Notes under the pieces: model-generated
The model's database searches: none
What the model was told of the DNA's origin: nothing
Seen by the model: only the letters and a program-made list of their open reading frames with translations
Source: Lysobacterales bacterium
GTDB lineage: Bacteria; Pseudomonadota; Gammaproteobacteria; Xanthomonadales; S139-57
Direction of reading: 5' to 3'
DNA: 32,749 nt
NCBI GenBank assembly: GCA_015485125.1
Contig: WFUE01000053.1
Coordinates: forward strand, 1 to 32,749
Translations under genes and position numbers: made by a program
Shown here: in pieces, positions 1 through 7,868 of the stretch
Position numbering within the stretch: the stretch's first letter is position 1
Layout of the letters: each line of letters begins with the position of its first letter

Positions 1-129
1 CACCGGGTTGGCCGACTGCTGACCGGATACCGTGTTGCCCAGCGTTTCCGCTACCTGCTGACCACTGGCCACCGGCGCTTGCTGCTGCTGGCTCAACTGT
101 GAACCCACACTGGCGATGATGTCACTCAT
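1..129 (-). CDS. Unknown protein, N-terminal fragment, flagellar sigma-28 controlled
   Basis: The reading frame runs off the left edge, so only the first 43 codons are visible. It starts at ATG (129-127) after a clear GAGGTAAA ribosome binding site. The fragment begins MSDIIASVGSQL and is rich in Gln, Ser and Ala, with a QQQQ run. It has no signal peptide and no recognised domain, and it does not start like flagellin. A perfect sigma-28 promoter lies 43 bp upstream of the start codon, which suggests a late flagellar or chemotaxis-class gene. The Q/S/A-rich start would suit a small accessory protein of the FlaG kind, but that is a guess. The gene is too short for the ORF track; the reading frame and RBS are seen, the function is not. 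Confidence 0.7.
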   Translation of the reverse strand, partial: MSDIIASVGSQLSQQQQAPVASGQQVAETLGNTVSGQQSANPV

Positions 130-171
130 GGCGTTTACCTCGATCAATGGCTGCACTTTGCCTTATTCCCC

Positions 172-198
172 TTATCGGCAGCCATGAGGAAAACTTTA
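172..198 (-). promoter_or_regulatory. Sigma-28 (FliA) promoter
   Basis: On the minus strand the sequence reads TAAAGTTT, 11 bases, GCCGATAA. This is an exact match to the enterobacterial FliA consensus in both boxes and in spacer length. Transcription would begin near 165 and enter the gene starting at 129, with a leader of about 35 nt. Confidence 0.88.
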
Positions 199-262
199 GC
201 ATTTTTTTCAATGGCGGCAAAAATTTTCCACCTAGCCTATTTTAACCTTTGTATTCAATAAC

Positions 263-988
263 TTATTCCGGTTCATGAATGCGAAGCCGGCTGAGGTAAC
301 GTGTTTTTTTCTCGCGGTGGAAGATTTGTACCGGCAAATCCGACTGTGCGGGCAGCAACCAGAACCAGGTTTCCCGCTTGGGGTTGTCATCCACGCGACG
401 ATAGGCCTGTGCGTCCGTGAATGCATCCGGCGGCGGGTAAGGTGCCTGCCCGGTTTCAAAGACCCAATCGCGCTGATGATGACGATCCTGCACCCGGTAA
501 TGCAGTTTTCTGCCCGCCTTGAGGTCGGAGGCCAGCAGCAACTGAATACCCAGCCGGTCCACCAGCCCGGCCAACAGGGGCATGTCCACGATCTTGCCCT
601 TGTGCGTGCCGCTCACCCGGCCCCGCTGCCAATCATAGATCAGGTGCGTTTTCTGTTTGCGAAACAGCACCTTGCGCTGATACAGGCTTTCCAGCGGCTG
701 ATAACCTGCCGGCCCGCAGCGAAAACGTACCCACTCACGCACTTCCGCGCCCAGCAGGCTGACCACGCCCCGGTTGGCGCGGGTGACGGAATCCAGCCGC
801 CAGCTTGCCCCCTCGGACCGCAGGGTCAGGCGCACTTCACCCACAGGCTTGTCGTCGCGATACAGGTCGTAGACCTGCTCAAAGGCCTGCATGGGTTCCG
901 GACAGGGTACGGCCCATACTGGCGGCACCTGCAACAGGGCAAGGATCAGGAAGATCGACCTAGCCAGCCAGGGCAAGAGGGTGTTCAA
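263..988 (-). CDS. DUF3108 exported protein
   Basis: A 241-residue protein with an N-terminal signal peptide (hydrophobic IFLILALLQV, likely cleaved after VWA) and a body rich in beta strands typical of DUF3108, a periplasmic family commonly found beside purN in gammaproteobacteria. Its molecular role is not established. The start is TTG at 988, with GGAGAA four bases upstream; no better ATG preserves the signal peptide. The gene overlaps the 3' end of purN by 29 bp, which suggests translational coupling in a purM-purN-DUF3108 operon. Family assignment rests on sequence character and neighbourhood. Confidence 0.82.
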   Translation of the reverse strand: MNTLLPWLARSIFLILALLQVPPVWAVPCPEPMQAFEQVYDLYRDDKPVGEVRLTLRSEGASWRLDSVTRANRGVVSLLGAEVREWVRFRCGPAGYQPLESLYQRKVLFRKQKTHLIYDWQRGRVSGTHKGKIVDMPLLAGLVDRLGIQLLLASDLKAGRKLHYRVQDRHHQRDWVFETGQAPYPPPDAFTDAQAYRRVDDNPKRETWFWLLPAQSDLPVQIFHREKKTRYLSRLRIHEPE

Positions 989-1589
989 GCCGTTCTCCGT
1001 TCAAGAATACCTGGTCATCACGACATTGGATTTCACCCCGCGCCATCCGTTCCACCACTTGCAACAGCATCTGGTGTTCCAGCGGCAGGATGCGGGCCGC
1101 CAGCCTGTCGGCATCGTCATCCGGCTGCACCGCTACCCGCGCCTGCATGATGACCGGGCCACCATCCAGTTCTTCCGTGACCAGATGAATGCTGGCGCCA
1201 GCTTCCCGATCCCCGGCGTCCAGCGCGCGCTGATGGGTGTGCAGCCCGGGATATTTGGGCAGCAGGCTGGGATGCAGGTTGATCATGCGGCCCCGAAACC
1301 GGCGAACAAAGGCCGGAGTGAGAATGCGCATGAATCCCGCCAGCACGATCAGGTCCGGCTGAAGCGCCTCCAGATGATCGCCCAATGCCTGATCGAAGGC
1401 TTCGCGGCTGGAGTAACCCGTGTGATCAAGCACGGTCGCCGGCACACCGGCCTGCTCCGCTCTGTGCAAGGCCTGCACGCCGGGGCGATTGCTGATCACT
1501 TCCAGCAGTTCGATGGGCAGGCGCTCACGGGCATCCAGCAAGGCCTGCAGGTTGCTGCCCCGGCCGGAGACCAGCACCACCACGCGCAT
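960..1589 (-). CDS. purN: Phosphoribosylglycinamide formyltransferase PurN
   Basis: PurN transfers a formyl group from 10-formyltetrahydrofolate to GAR, the third step of purine synthesis, in the cytoplasm. The protein begins MRVVVLVSGRGSNLQ, the typical PurN start with its phosphate-binding loop. It carries the catalytic Asn and His in INLHPSLLP and the catalytic Asp in ELDGGP. The ORF track extends 42 codons further upstream into purM, but the ATG at 1589 gives 209 residues, close to the usual length of about 212. It lies 13 bp after the purM stop codon. No strong RBS is visible, so translation may be coupled to purM. Confidence 0.96.
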   Translation of the reverse strand: MRVVVLVSGRGSNLQALLDARERLPIELLEVISNRPGVQALHRAEQAGVPATVLDHTGYSSREAFDQALGDHLEALQPDLIVLAGFMRILTPAFVRRFRGRMINLHPSLLPKYPGLHTHQRALDAGDREAGASIHLVTEELDGGPVIMQARVAVQPDDDADRLAARILPLEHQMLLQVVERMARGEIQCRDDQVFLNGERLEHPLALAG

Positions 1590-1602
1590 GGGAGGACGGG
1601 AT

Positions 1603-2643
1603 TCAGTCGAAGTGGACACGCGTCTCTCCCGCCTGCGCGACCACTTCACCGATGGGCCGGCAACCCAGGCCGGCAGCCTCGAAATGGGCGCAAGCAGCTT
1701 GCTGATCTGCCGCATCCACGATCAGCGCCAGGCCAATGCCACAATTGAAGGTACGCAGCATCTCCATGGTGTCTACGCCACCGGCTGACTGCAACCACTG
1801 AAACACGGGCGGCCAGGCCCAGCTGTCCAGATGGAAGCGCAGCCCCAGACCTGCCGGCACCACGCGAATCACATTCTCCACCAGCCCGCCTCCGGTCACA
1901 TGCGCCATACCCGCCACCGGCATTTTCTCCAGCAGGGCCAATACCTCCCGCACATAAATGCGGGTAGGTGCCATCAAGGCATCACCCAGGGTGGTTTCGC
2001 CACAGGGTTGATTCAGATCCGCATGACTGTGTTCAATGATCCGGCGGATCAGGGAATAACCGTTGGAGTGCGGCCCGGAACTGTCTACGCCCAGCACCAC
2101 CTGCCCGGCCTGTATGGCCGAACCGTCCACCTGTTTTTCCCGTTCCACGGCACCGACGACAAAACCGGCGAGATCATATTCACCGGCCGCGTACATATCC
2201 GGCATCTCCGCTGTCTCCCCACCGATCAGGGCACAGCCGGCCTGTTGGCACCCCTCGGCAATGCCGGCAATCACCGTGGCGGCCTGCCCGGTATCCAGCT
2301 TGCCGGTGGCGAAATAATCGAGAAAGAACAGCGGCTCCGCACCCACGGTGAGAATATCGTTGACGCACATGGCCACCAGATCGATCCCGATGCTGTCGTG
2401 CCGGTTCAGCTGCCCGGCCAGTTTGAGCTTGGTGCCCACGCCATCGGTGCCGGAAACCAGTACCGGCTCTTTCCAGCGTGCCGTATCCAGACGAAACAAG
2501 CCACCAAAACCACCCAGCCCGGTCATGACCTCCGGACGGAAAGTGCGCTTGACATGCGGCTTGATTTTTTCCACCAGGGCGTTGCCCGCATCGATATCCA
2601 CCCCGGCGTCCCGGTAGGTCAGGCCTTCAGATTCACCCGTCAC
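1603..2643 (-). CDS. purM: Phosphoribosylformylglycinamidine cyclo-ligase PurM
   Basis: PurM (AIR synthetase) closes the imidazole ring of FGAM using ATP. The family motifs [25 protein letters not shown] and [11 protein letters not shown] are all present. The track starts at TTG 2670, and there is also an ATG at 2658, but neither has a ribosome binding site. The GTG at 2643 is preceded by GGAGAA with a four-base gap. It gives 346 residues, against 345 in E. coli, with a similarly short lead before the YRDAG motif, so it is preferred here. It is the first gene of the purM-purN-DUF3108 operon and is divergent from the DUF2066 gene. Confidence 0.95.
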   Translation of the reverse strand: MTGESEGLTYRDAGVDIDAGNALVEKIKPHVKRTFRPEVMTGLGGFGGLFRLDTARWKEPVLVSGTDGVGTKLKLAGQLNRHDSIGIDLVAMCVNDILTVGAEPLFFLDYFATGKLDTGQAATVIAGIAEGCQQAGCALIGGETAEMPDMYAAGEYDLAGFVVGAVEREKQVDGSAIQAGQVVLGVDSSGPHSNGYSLIRRIIEHSHADLNQPCGETTLGDALMAPTRIYVREVLALLEKMPVAGMAHVTGGGLVENVIRVVPAGLGLRFHLDSWAWPPVFQWLQSAGGVDTMEMLRTFNCGIGLALIVDAADQQAACAHFEAAGLGCRPIGEVVAQAGETRVHFD

Positions 2644-2697
2644 GCTGTTCTCCGGCATCCAATTCGACAAGAGCGGTATGGTATCTTATGCACCACC

Positions 2698-3753
2698 ATG
2701 TATAAACGCCTGCTCACGACCATTTTTCTCCTGATCCTGTGCGCCACCGGCCAGGCGCGTACGCGGGTGGATCTCTTTCGCGCCGATATTCCCGTCCAGG
2801 CGGAAGGCAAAAAACTGCAAGCGGGAGATGCCCGCCGGGCTCTGGCACAGGTACTGGTACGCATCACCGGGCAAAGCGCGCTCATGGCCCGTCCCGATAT
2901 TCAGCAGGCGCTCGGGCAGGCCGGGCGGCTGGTGTTCCGTTTCCGTTTTTATCAAAAGCAAGGCGGGACTGCGGCACCACCTGAAACACGGGTGGAAGTG
3001 GGCTTCGAGCCGGAAGGCGTTCGCGCGCTGGTCCGCCGTCTGTCCCTGCCCTGGTGGGGCGCGGAACGACCGGAACTGCTGTGGACCATTGTGCTGGAGC
3101 AGGATAACCGCCGATCACTGGTCAATGCAGAGAACTTCCCGGCATTGCAGGCGGGCATGCAGACCGCGCGGGAACGGGGCCTGCCCCTGACCTTGCCCCT
3201 GCTGGATCTGGCCGACCAGCGCACGCTCTCCCCCGTGGAGCTTTGGGGTGGTTTTACCGACGGCCTGTCCAGGAGCCGCCAGCGCTACGGCAGTGATGGC
3301 TGGCTGTTGCTGCGGCTGGAAAGCCATGGCTCCGTCTGGAAGGCACGCTGGCAGCTTTCCCTGCCGGATGAGCATCCGCCCCTGCTGACCCGGTGGGAGG
3401 ATATTGGCACCGACCCCGAAATCCTGCTGGCCCAGGGCGTGGACCATGCCAGCACATGGCTGGCGCAACGGCTGGCCTTTACCCTGAGTGAACAGGCACA
3501 GGGGCTGATCGATATCGACGTTGAGCAACTCACCGCCTTGTCGGACTGGCTGCAACTGGAACAATGGCTGCAACAACAGCCATGGACCGAACATGTGGAA
3601 CTGCTACAAATGCATCAGGGTCAGGCTCGCATTCGCTTGCAGATCACCACGCCGTGGCCCATGGTTCGCCAGGCGCTACTCCGCAGCGGCCTGCTGCAAC
3701 ACGAAGCTGCCGATACCCGCGACGGGGAACGCTGGCTGTGGGCCGCGCCATGA
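2698..3753 (+). CDS. DUF2066 exported protein
   Basis: A 351-residue protein with a signal peptide (RLLTTIFLLILCATGQA, then RTRVDLF) and the layout of DUF2066 proteins: an N-terminal part resembling VLVRITGQ, and a long Trp/Leu-rich middle. Function is unknown in the family. The ATG at 2698 is chosen because it gives the signal peptide; the track start at 1831 is read-through antisense to purM. It is divergent from purM with only 54 bp between the two start codons. Its stop codon overlaps the next start codon (ATGA). The same order, purM / DUF2066 / hda, is common in gammaproteobacteria. Confidence 0.85.
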   Translation: MYKRLLTTIFLLILCATGQARTRVDLFRADIPVQAEGKKLQAGDARRALAQVLVRITGQSALMARPDIQQALGQAGRLVFRFRFYQKQGGTAAPPETRVEVGFEPEGVRALVRRLSLPWWGAERPELLWTIVLEQDNRRSLVNAENFPALQAGMQTARERGLPLTLPLLDLADQRTLSPVELWGGFTDGLSRSRQRYGSDGWLLLRLESHGSVWKARWQLSLPDEHPPLLTRWEDIGTDPEILLAQGVDHASTWLAQRLAFTLSEQAQGLIDIDVEQLTALSDWLQLEQWLQQQPWTEHVELLQMHQGQARIRLQITTPWPMVRQALLRSGLLQHEAADTRDGERWLWAAP

Positions 3754-4304
3754 GCTTCGCATGGATTCCCAACGCCATCACCCTGGCGCGGATCTTCAGC
3801 GCCATCCCCCTGGCCTGGCTATTGCAGACCGGCGCGATCCGCACGGCGCTTGTCCTGTTCCTGCTTGCCGGCCTTTCCGACGCGCTGGATGGCTGGCTGG
3901 CACGCCGGTTCCACTGGCAAAGCCAGTTGGGTGGCTACCTCGACCCCATTGCCGACAAAGCGCTGATGCTGGCTGCCTATGTGCCCATGGCCCTCCAGCA
4001 ATGGCTGCCCATCTGGCTGGCAGCCCTGATCGTCCTGCGTGACCTGCTCATTGTGGCGGGAGCCTTTGCCTGGCATTATCTGCGTGGGCCGCTGCAAGCC
4101 GAACCCCTGTTGTCAGGCAGGATCAATACCGTACTGCAGATTCTGCTGGCCCTGCTGGTTTTGCTGAATCAGGCGGGCCCACACCTGCCGCCGTTGCTGA
4201 TTCAAGCCGGCATCGCGCTGGTAGCATTCAGCACCCTGGCCACCGGCGTGCTCTATGTCGTGCACTGGTCCGGCAAACGCCCTGAACCGGAGGCCCGTTC
4301 ATGA
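3750..4304 (+). CDS. CDP-alcohol phosphatidyltransferase family membrane protein
   Basis: A 184-residue inner-membrane enzyme that swaps CMP of a CDP-diacylglycerol-type donor for an alcohol acceptor. The signature DG-x2-AR-x8-G-x3-D-x3-D is complete, running from DGWLAR through the Gly to LDPIAD. The opening WIPNAITLARI is typical of PgsA and related synthases, and about five or six hydrophobic segments are visible. The acceptor (glycerol phosphate, phosphatidylglycerol or other) cannot be told from sequence alone. The start is ATG at 3750, overlapping the DUF2066 stop codon; the track start at 3564 lies inside that gene. Its own stop overlaps the perM start codon. Confidence 0.88.
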   Translation: MSFAWIPNAITLARIFSAIPLAWLLQTGAIRTALVLFLLAGLSDALDGWLARRFHWQSQLGGYLDPIADKALMLAAYVPMALQQWLPIWLAALIVLRDLLIVAGAFAWHYLRGPLQAEPLLSGRINTVLQILLALLVLLNQAGPHLPPLLIQAGIALVAFSTLATGVLYVVHWSGKRPEPEARS

Positions 4305-5380
4305 CCGAATCACAAAAGTGGTTTTATCTCACCTTTCTGCTGATTTCAGCCGGGCTGATCTGGCTGCTCTCTCCCATCCTCACACCTTTTGTCATCTCGG
4401 CAGTACTGGCCTATCTGGGGGATCCGCTGGCGGACTGGCTGGAAGCACACCGCTTCAACCGTACCCTGGCCGTGGTCACGGTCTTCAGTGTCATGACCTT
4501 GCTGCTGCTGGCCATACTGCTGCTGCTCATTCCCGTGCTCGAACACCAGATCAGCACACTGATCGAACGCATGCCGGCCATCCTGGGCTGGCTGCAAACC
4601 CAGCTGGATGCGCTGCTGGCCCGTTTCGGCATGAACAGCAAGGATGAAGGGCTCAACCTCACTGCCCTGGTGGAACTCCTGCGCCAGCATTGGCAACAGG
4701 CCGGTGGTCTGGCCAAGGGTGTACTGCAGTATTTCGGCAAGTCCGGGCAATTCATGGTGGAGCTGGCACTGAATCTGACGCTGATCCCGGTGGTGACCTT
4801 CTACTTGCTGCGTGACTGGGACATCCTGGTGGCGCGTATCCACGAACTCCTGCCGCGGCATATCGAACCCACGATACGCCGGCTCATGCTGGAATCCGAT
4901 GCCGTACTCGGTGCCTTTATGCGCGGCCAGCTCAGCGTCATGGTGTTGCTGGGGCTGTTCTACACCGCCGGCCTGTGGTTGCTGGGCGTGGAATTCGCCT
5001 TTCTCATCGGCATGGGTGCCGGACTGATCAGTTTCATCCCCTATCTGGGCACCATCGTGGGCATTGCCGCCGCCTGTATCGCGGCCTGGTTCCAGTTCCA
5101 CAGCCTGCAACAGGTCTTGCTGGTGGCCGGCGTATTCGGCATCGGTCAGCTGCTGCAAGATATGGTGTTGATCCCGCGTCTGGTGGGCCAGTCCATCGGC
5201 CTGCATCCCGTGGCCGTCATCTTCGCAATCATGGCCGGCGGTCAGCTATTCGGCTTTGTCGGCATCCTGATCGCCCTGCCCGTGGCCTCGGTGGTGGTTA
5301 TCATCCTGCGCCACATGCATCAGGCCTATCAGCAAAGCGCCCTTTACCGTGACGATGACCGTACCGATGTCTCCACCTGA
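4301..5380 (+). CDS. perM: PerM/AI-2E family transporter
   Basis: A 359-residue integral membrane protein of the AI-2E exporter (PerM/YdgG) superfamily, with about eight hydrophobic segments: two or three at the N-terminus, a soluble stretch around residues 85-150, and a C-terminal block. The family signature region FIPYLGTIVG followed by LLQDMVLIPRLVGQSIGLHP is clear. The transported substrate is unknown. It overlaps the previous gene by ATGA and the start of hda, which implies one transcript from DUF2066 through hda. The symbol follows the common name for the family next to hda. Confidence 0.9.
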   Translation: MTESQKWFYLTFLLISAGLIWLLSPILTPFVISAVLAYLGDPLADWLEAHRFNRTLAVVTVFSVMTLLLLAILLLLIPVLEHQISTLIERMPAILGWLQTQLDALLARFGMNSKDEGLNLTALVELLRQHWQQAGGLAKGVLQYFGKSGQFMVELALNLTLIPVVTFYLLRDWDILVARIHELLPRHIEPTIRRLMLESDAVLGAFMRGQLSVMVLLGLFYTAGLWLLGVEFAFLIGMGAGLISFIPYLGTIVGIAAACIAAWFQFHSLQQVLLVAGVFGIGQLLQDMVLIPRLVGQSIGLHPVAVIFAIMAGGQLFGFVGILIALPVASVVVIILRHMHQAYQQSALYRDDDRTDVST

Positions 5381-6056
5381 GCAACTGGTCCTGCCCATTC
5401 ACCCTGCCCGTTATCAGACCTTTGCCAGTTTTGTCGATACAGGCAATGAACTGGCCAGGGAAAGCGTATGGCAGCTGGCAGACGGCATCAGCCTGAGTCA
5501 GCAACTATGGCTAACGGGTCCGACTGCCTGCGGGAAAACCCATCTGCTGCAGGCCGCCTGCCAGCATATTCGCCAGCAGGGCACACGCGCCATTTATGTG
5601 GACATGAACCGGCAACCCTGCCTGGAAGGGCTGGAAAGCCTGGACCTCATCGCGCTGGACAACCTGGATGCGCTTCAATCCCGGCCAAGCTTGCAGGAAA
5701 GTCTGTTTCACCTGCTCAACCGCTGTCAGACCCGCCCCTGCCGTCTGCTGGCGGCTTCCCGCCTGCCACCGGGACAGCTGGGCACGCTCTTGCCTGACCT
5801 GCAATCCCGGCTGCTGGCCTTTCAGCAGGTTCGCCTGCACGCCATCACGGATACCGGCCTGCAAGCAGTAACCCACAACCTGTGCCGCCAATTGCAAATG
5901 GATTGCCCGCCAGCAGTACAACGACATTTGCAGTTGCATGGCCCCCGGGAACTGCACGGCCTGACGGCCCTGCTGTTCCGTCTGGCCGAAACCAGCCTGC
6001 GCCTGAAACGCCGGCCTACCCTGCCTCTGCTGCGTGAATTGATGCAAGCCAAATAG
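5367..6056 (+). CDS. hda: DnaA regulatory inactivator Hda
   Basis: Hda binds the DNA-loaded beta clamp and promotes hydrolysis of DnaA-bound ATP, limiting re-initiation of replication. The N-terminus carries a clamp-binding hexapeptide, QLVLPI, matching QL[SP]LPL-type motifs. Then follow a full Walker A (GPTACGKT), a Walker B-like LIALDN, and the LPDLQSRLL segment that holds the arginine of AAA+ DnaA relatives. The track starts at GTG 5349. The ATG at 5367 is preferred because it places five residues before the hexapeptide, as in E. coli Hda, and gives 229 residues against 233. No strong RBS precedes any candidate, and the start lies inside perM, so translation is probably coupled. Confidence 0.9.
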   Translation: MSPPEQLVLPIHPARYQTFASFVDTGNELARESVWQLADGISLSQQLWLTGPTACGKTHLLQAACQHIRQQGTRAIYVDMNRQPCLEGLESLDLIALDNLDALQSRPSLQESLFHLLNRCQTRPCRLLAASRLPPGQLGTLLPDLQSRLLAFQQVRLHAITDTGLQAVTHNLCRQLQMDCPPAVQRHLQLHGPRELHGLTALLFRLAETSLRLKRRPTLPLLRELMQAK

Positions 6057-6067
6057 CATGAGGCCCC

Positions 6068-6598
6068 TTACCGGCAGCGAATACGCACACCACGGTCCGC
6101 ACGCTCCTGCCGTACGCGCCCGGTATTGGCCAGCACCAGTGCCCGTGCGCTGGCTGGACCGCGATCATCACACAAACTGATACGGGCATTACTGCCGGGG
6201 CTGGTGCCATTGGGGAGAAATCGCAGGGTTTTTCTGCCACTGGAGGTATGAACCTGCAAGCCGGCATCATCCATGTGCCAGTAGTGCAACACGCGTTCAT
6301 CCAGCTGATGTTGCCGGTCATGATTCCGGTCGAGGAACACCATCACGCCCCGGTTCCATTCCACACCCGCATCACAGCGATCTCCTGTGGTGCTGGCACA
6401 CACGACCACGGCATGTTGATGAATCACCGCCTGTTGCCGCGCATGGTTCAACACCGTGTGCAACCCGCCCAGCCAGGCATCCATCCGCCGGTTGCGCAGA
6501 AAATCCTGCATGGCCGGCACGCCCAGTGACAGCGTCAGCACCGCCACCGCCATTGCCATCAAACTATCCAGTAGTGTCATGCCCTGATTGCCTTTCAT
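6068..6598 (-). CDS. FimT/GspH-type minor pseudopilin
   Basis: A 176-residue type IV pilin-like protein with a short leader ending in Gly (MKGNQG), then MTLLDSLMAMAVAVLTLSL, the N-terminal hydrophobic helix. The globular part has the cysteine pair and WNRGVMVFLDRNHD segment usual in FimT/GspH, and a C-terminal arginine- and cysteine-containing tail. Such proteins help prime type IV pili or type II secretion pseudopili in the inner membrane. Mature residue 5 is Asp rather than the usual Glu. It stands alone here, convergent with hda, with no other pilus genes in the window. Confidence 0.85.
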   Translation of the reverse strand: MKGNQGMTLLDSLMAMAVAVLTLSLGVPAMQDFLRNRRMDAWLGGLHTVLNHARQQAVIHQHAVVVCASTTGDRCDAGVEWNRGVMVFLDRNHDRQHQLDERVLHYWHMDDAGLQVHTSSGRKTLRFLPNGTSPGSNARISLCDDRGPASARALVLANTGRVRQERADRGVRIRCR

Positions 6599-6705
6599 GG
6601 CCTGCTCCCTGCGTTCCTTGTCCGGTACAGACTAGCTTTTCAGCAGAAGCAAAACTTGCGGCATGGAGACTACGGCATGTAAGAATTATTGCCATCAGGC
6701 ATCAA

Positions 6706-6732
6706 AAAAGCCCGGTCACTGACCGGGCTTTT
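6706..6732 (-). terminator. Rho-independent terminator after the DUF302-like gene
   Basis: A perfect inverted repeat, AAAAGCCCGGTCA and TGACCGGGCTTTT, is separated by one base. On the minus strand the stem is followed by six T residues, so it ends the transcript of the gene at 6755-7687. Confidence 0.9.
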
Positions 6733-6754
6733 CCTACAAGCCTTTACAGGTGTC

Positions 6755-7687
6755 TCAGTCGCCGCCAGCAGCGGTTTCCAGGGCCTTGCCGATGGCCTTG
6801 GGGCTGGACATGATATTCATGAAACTGTTCTTGCCCATCATCTTCAGGTCCGGTCGGTGCATGGCCATGCGGAAACGCATGTGCAAAGCCACCACTTCCT
6901 TGCCATCCACCAGGATCTCAATAGGCAGATAGGCCGTGGTCTTCAATGATTCGAAGTCCACATTGCTCATGACCCAGGCATCATCCATGTGCTCATCCCC
7001 TCCCTCGGGCATCTTCAACGACACGCCAAAGATGGTTTGTTCATTGGGCAGATCCAGTCGATAAACCTTGTGCACACCGCCCTTGCCGGCAGTCAGATTT
7101 TTCTCCAGTGTTTCCACTGCCTCCTTGTGGCTGTCGTACTCCGCCAGCTCATAGGGATCGTCGAAATACTCCATGCCGAAGGTATAGTGGTATTTTCTCA
7201 ACTTCTTGGCCGTCATCCCCTTCTTGGAACCAAAGGTTTCTGCAGCGCCAATGGCATTGGCCAAGGCCTTGGAAAGAAAAGCAAGATCGGAATTCAGGCG
7301 ATAGGCATTGGCCACGTAGGCCGGGTTGGGATAGGCAACCTGAATTTCATCGCCTACCTGGGTGATAGCCACCCGCCAGGGTGCCGCGAAAGCCCCGCGC
7401 TCACTGGCCGTGGCGGCCTTGATCAGATCATCACGGGTGACAATCAGCACATGGGCCTTGTCCACATGGGTGCCTTCATAGGGCGTGTATTCCCCCACCA
7501 GTTGAAAACCGGCCTGGGTCAGTTTGTCCTTGACCTCCGCTACCTTGGCGTCGAAATCACCACCTGTGGTTTTTTCGGCCAGCACAAAAGGCTTGAGCCG
7601 TTCGGCAGCCTGCACGGAGGCGGACCAGGATACCAGCAACAACATGGTCAGCAGGGCAAAGCCCATATATTGTTTCAATTTTTTCAT
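6755..7687 (-). CDS. Exported DUF302-like protein
   Basis: A 310-residue protein with a signal peptide (MKKLKQY, hydrophobic FALLTMLLLVSW, likely cleavage after VQA). Residues about 35-140 show the DUF302 pattern: a helix VAEVKDKLTQAGFQLVGEY, a strand, and a conserved-looking PNPAYVANAY segment. The remainder ends in a Met-rich tail and is not assigned. The start is ATG 7687, after a GGGGGGAAT purine stretch; the track's 32 extra N-terminal codons would bury the signal peptide. It is flanked by terminators on both sides, so it is transcribed alone. It is probably periplasmic, and no enzymatic role can be proposed. The DUF302 label is tentative. Confidence 0.72.
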   Translation of the reverse strand: MKKLKQYMGFALLTMLLLVSWSASVQAAERLKPFVLAEKTTGGDFDAKVAEVKDKLTQAGFQLVGEYTPYEGTHVDKAHVLIVTRDDLIKAATASERGAFAAPWRVAITQVGDEIQVAYPNPAYVANAYRLNSDLAFLSKALANAIGAAETFGSKKGMTAKKLRKYHYTFGMEYFDDPYELAEYDSHKEAVETLEKNLTAGKGGVHKVYRLDLPNEQTIFGVSLKMPEGGDEHMDDAWVMSNVDFESLKTTAYLPIEILVDGKEVVALHMRFRMAMHRPDLKMMGKNSFMNIMSSPKAIGKALETAAGGD

Positions 7688-7820
7688 ATTCCCCCCAGAT
7701 CGTGGTTGATCAAAACAGGTCGATACAGACCAGCAAAGAGGATAGGTTCGCAAAGCCACTTTGCCTATACCACCATATGGCAAGAAATCAGCATTATCTA
7801 ATGCAGAAAAAACGCATAAA

Positions 7821-7847
7821 AAAACCCCGGCCGATAGCCGGGGTTTT
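7821..7847 (-). terminator. Rho-independent terminator after the TonB-dependent receptor
   Basis: A perfect 11-bp stem, AAAACCCCGGC and GCCGGGGTTTT, with a five-base loop. A run of seven A on the plus strand gives the T-tract for minus-strand transcripts. It lies 22 bp after the stop codon of the receptor. Confidence 0.92.
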
Positions 7848-7868
7848 GAGTTTCAGGCAGTGTCGCGC

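Noticed and set aside
4346-5206. A 286-codon minus-strand ORF opposite perM
   Set aside because: A mirror of a Leu-rich membrane gene, giving a Gln/His-rich translation with no recognisable domain.
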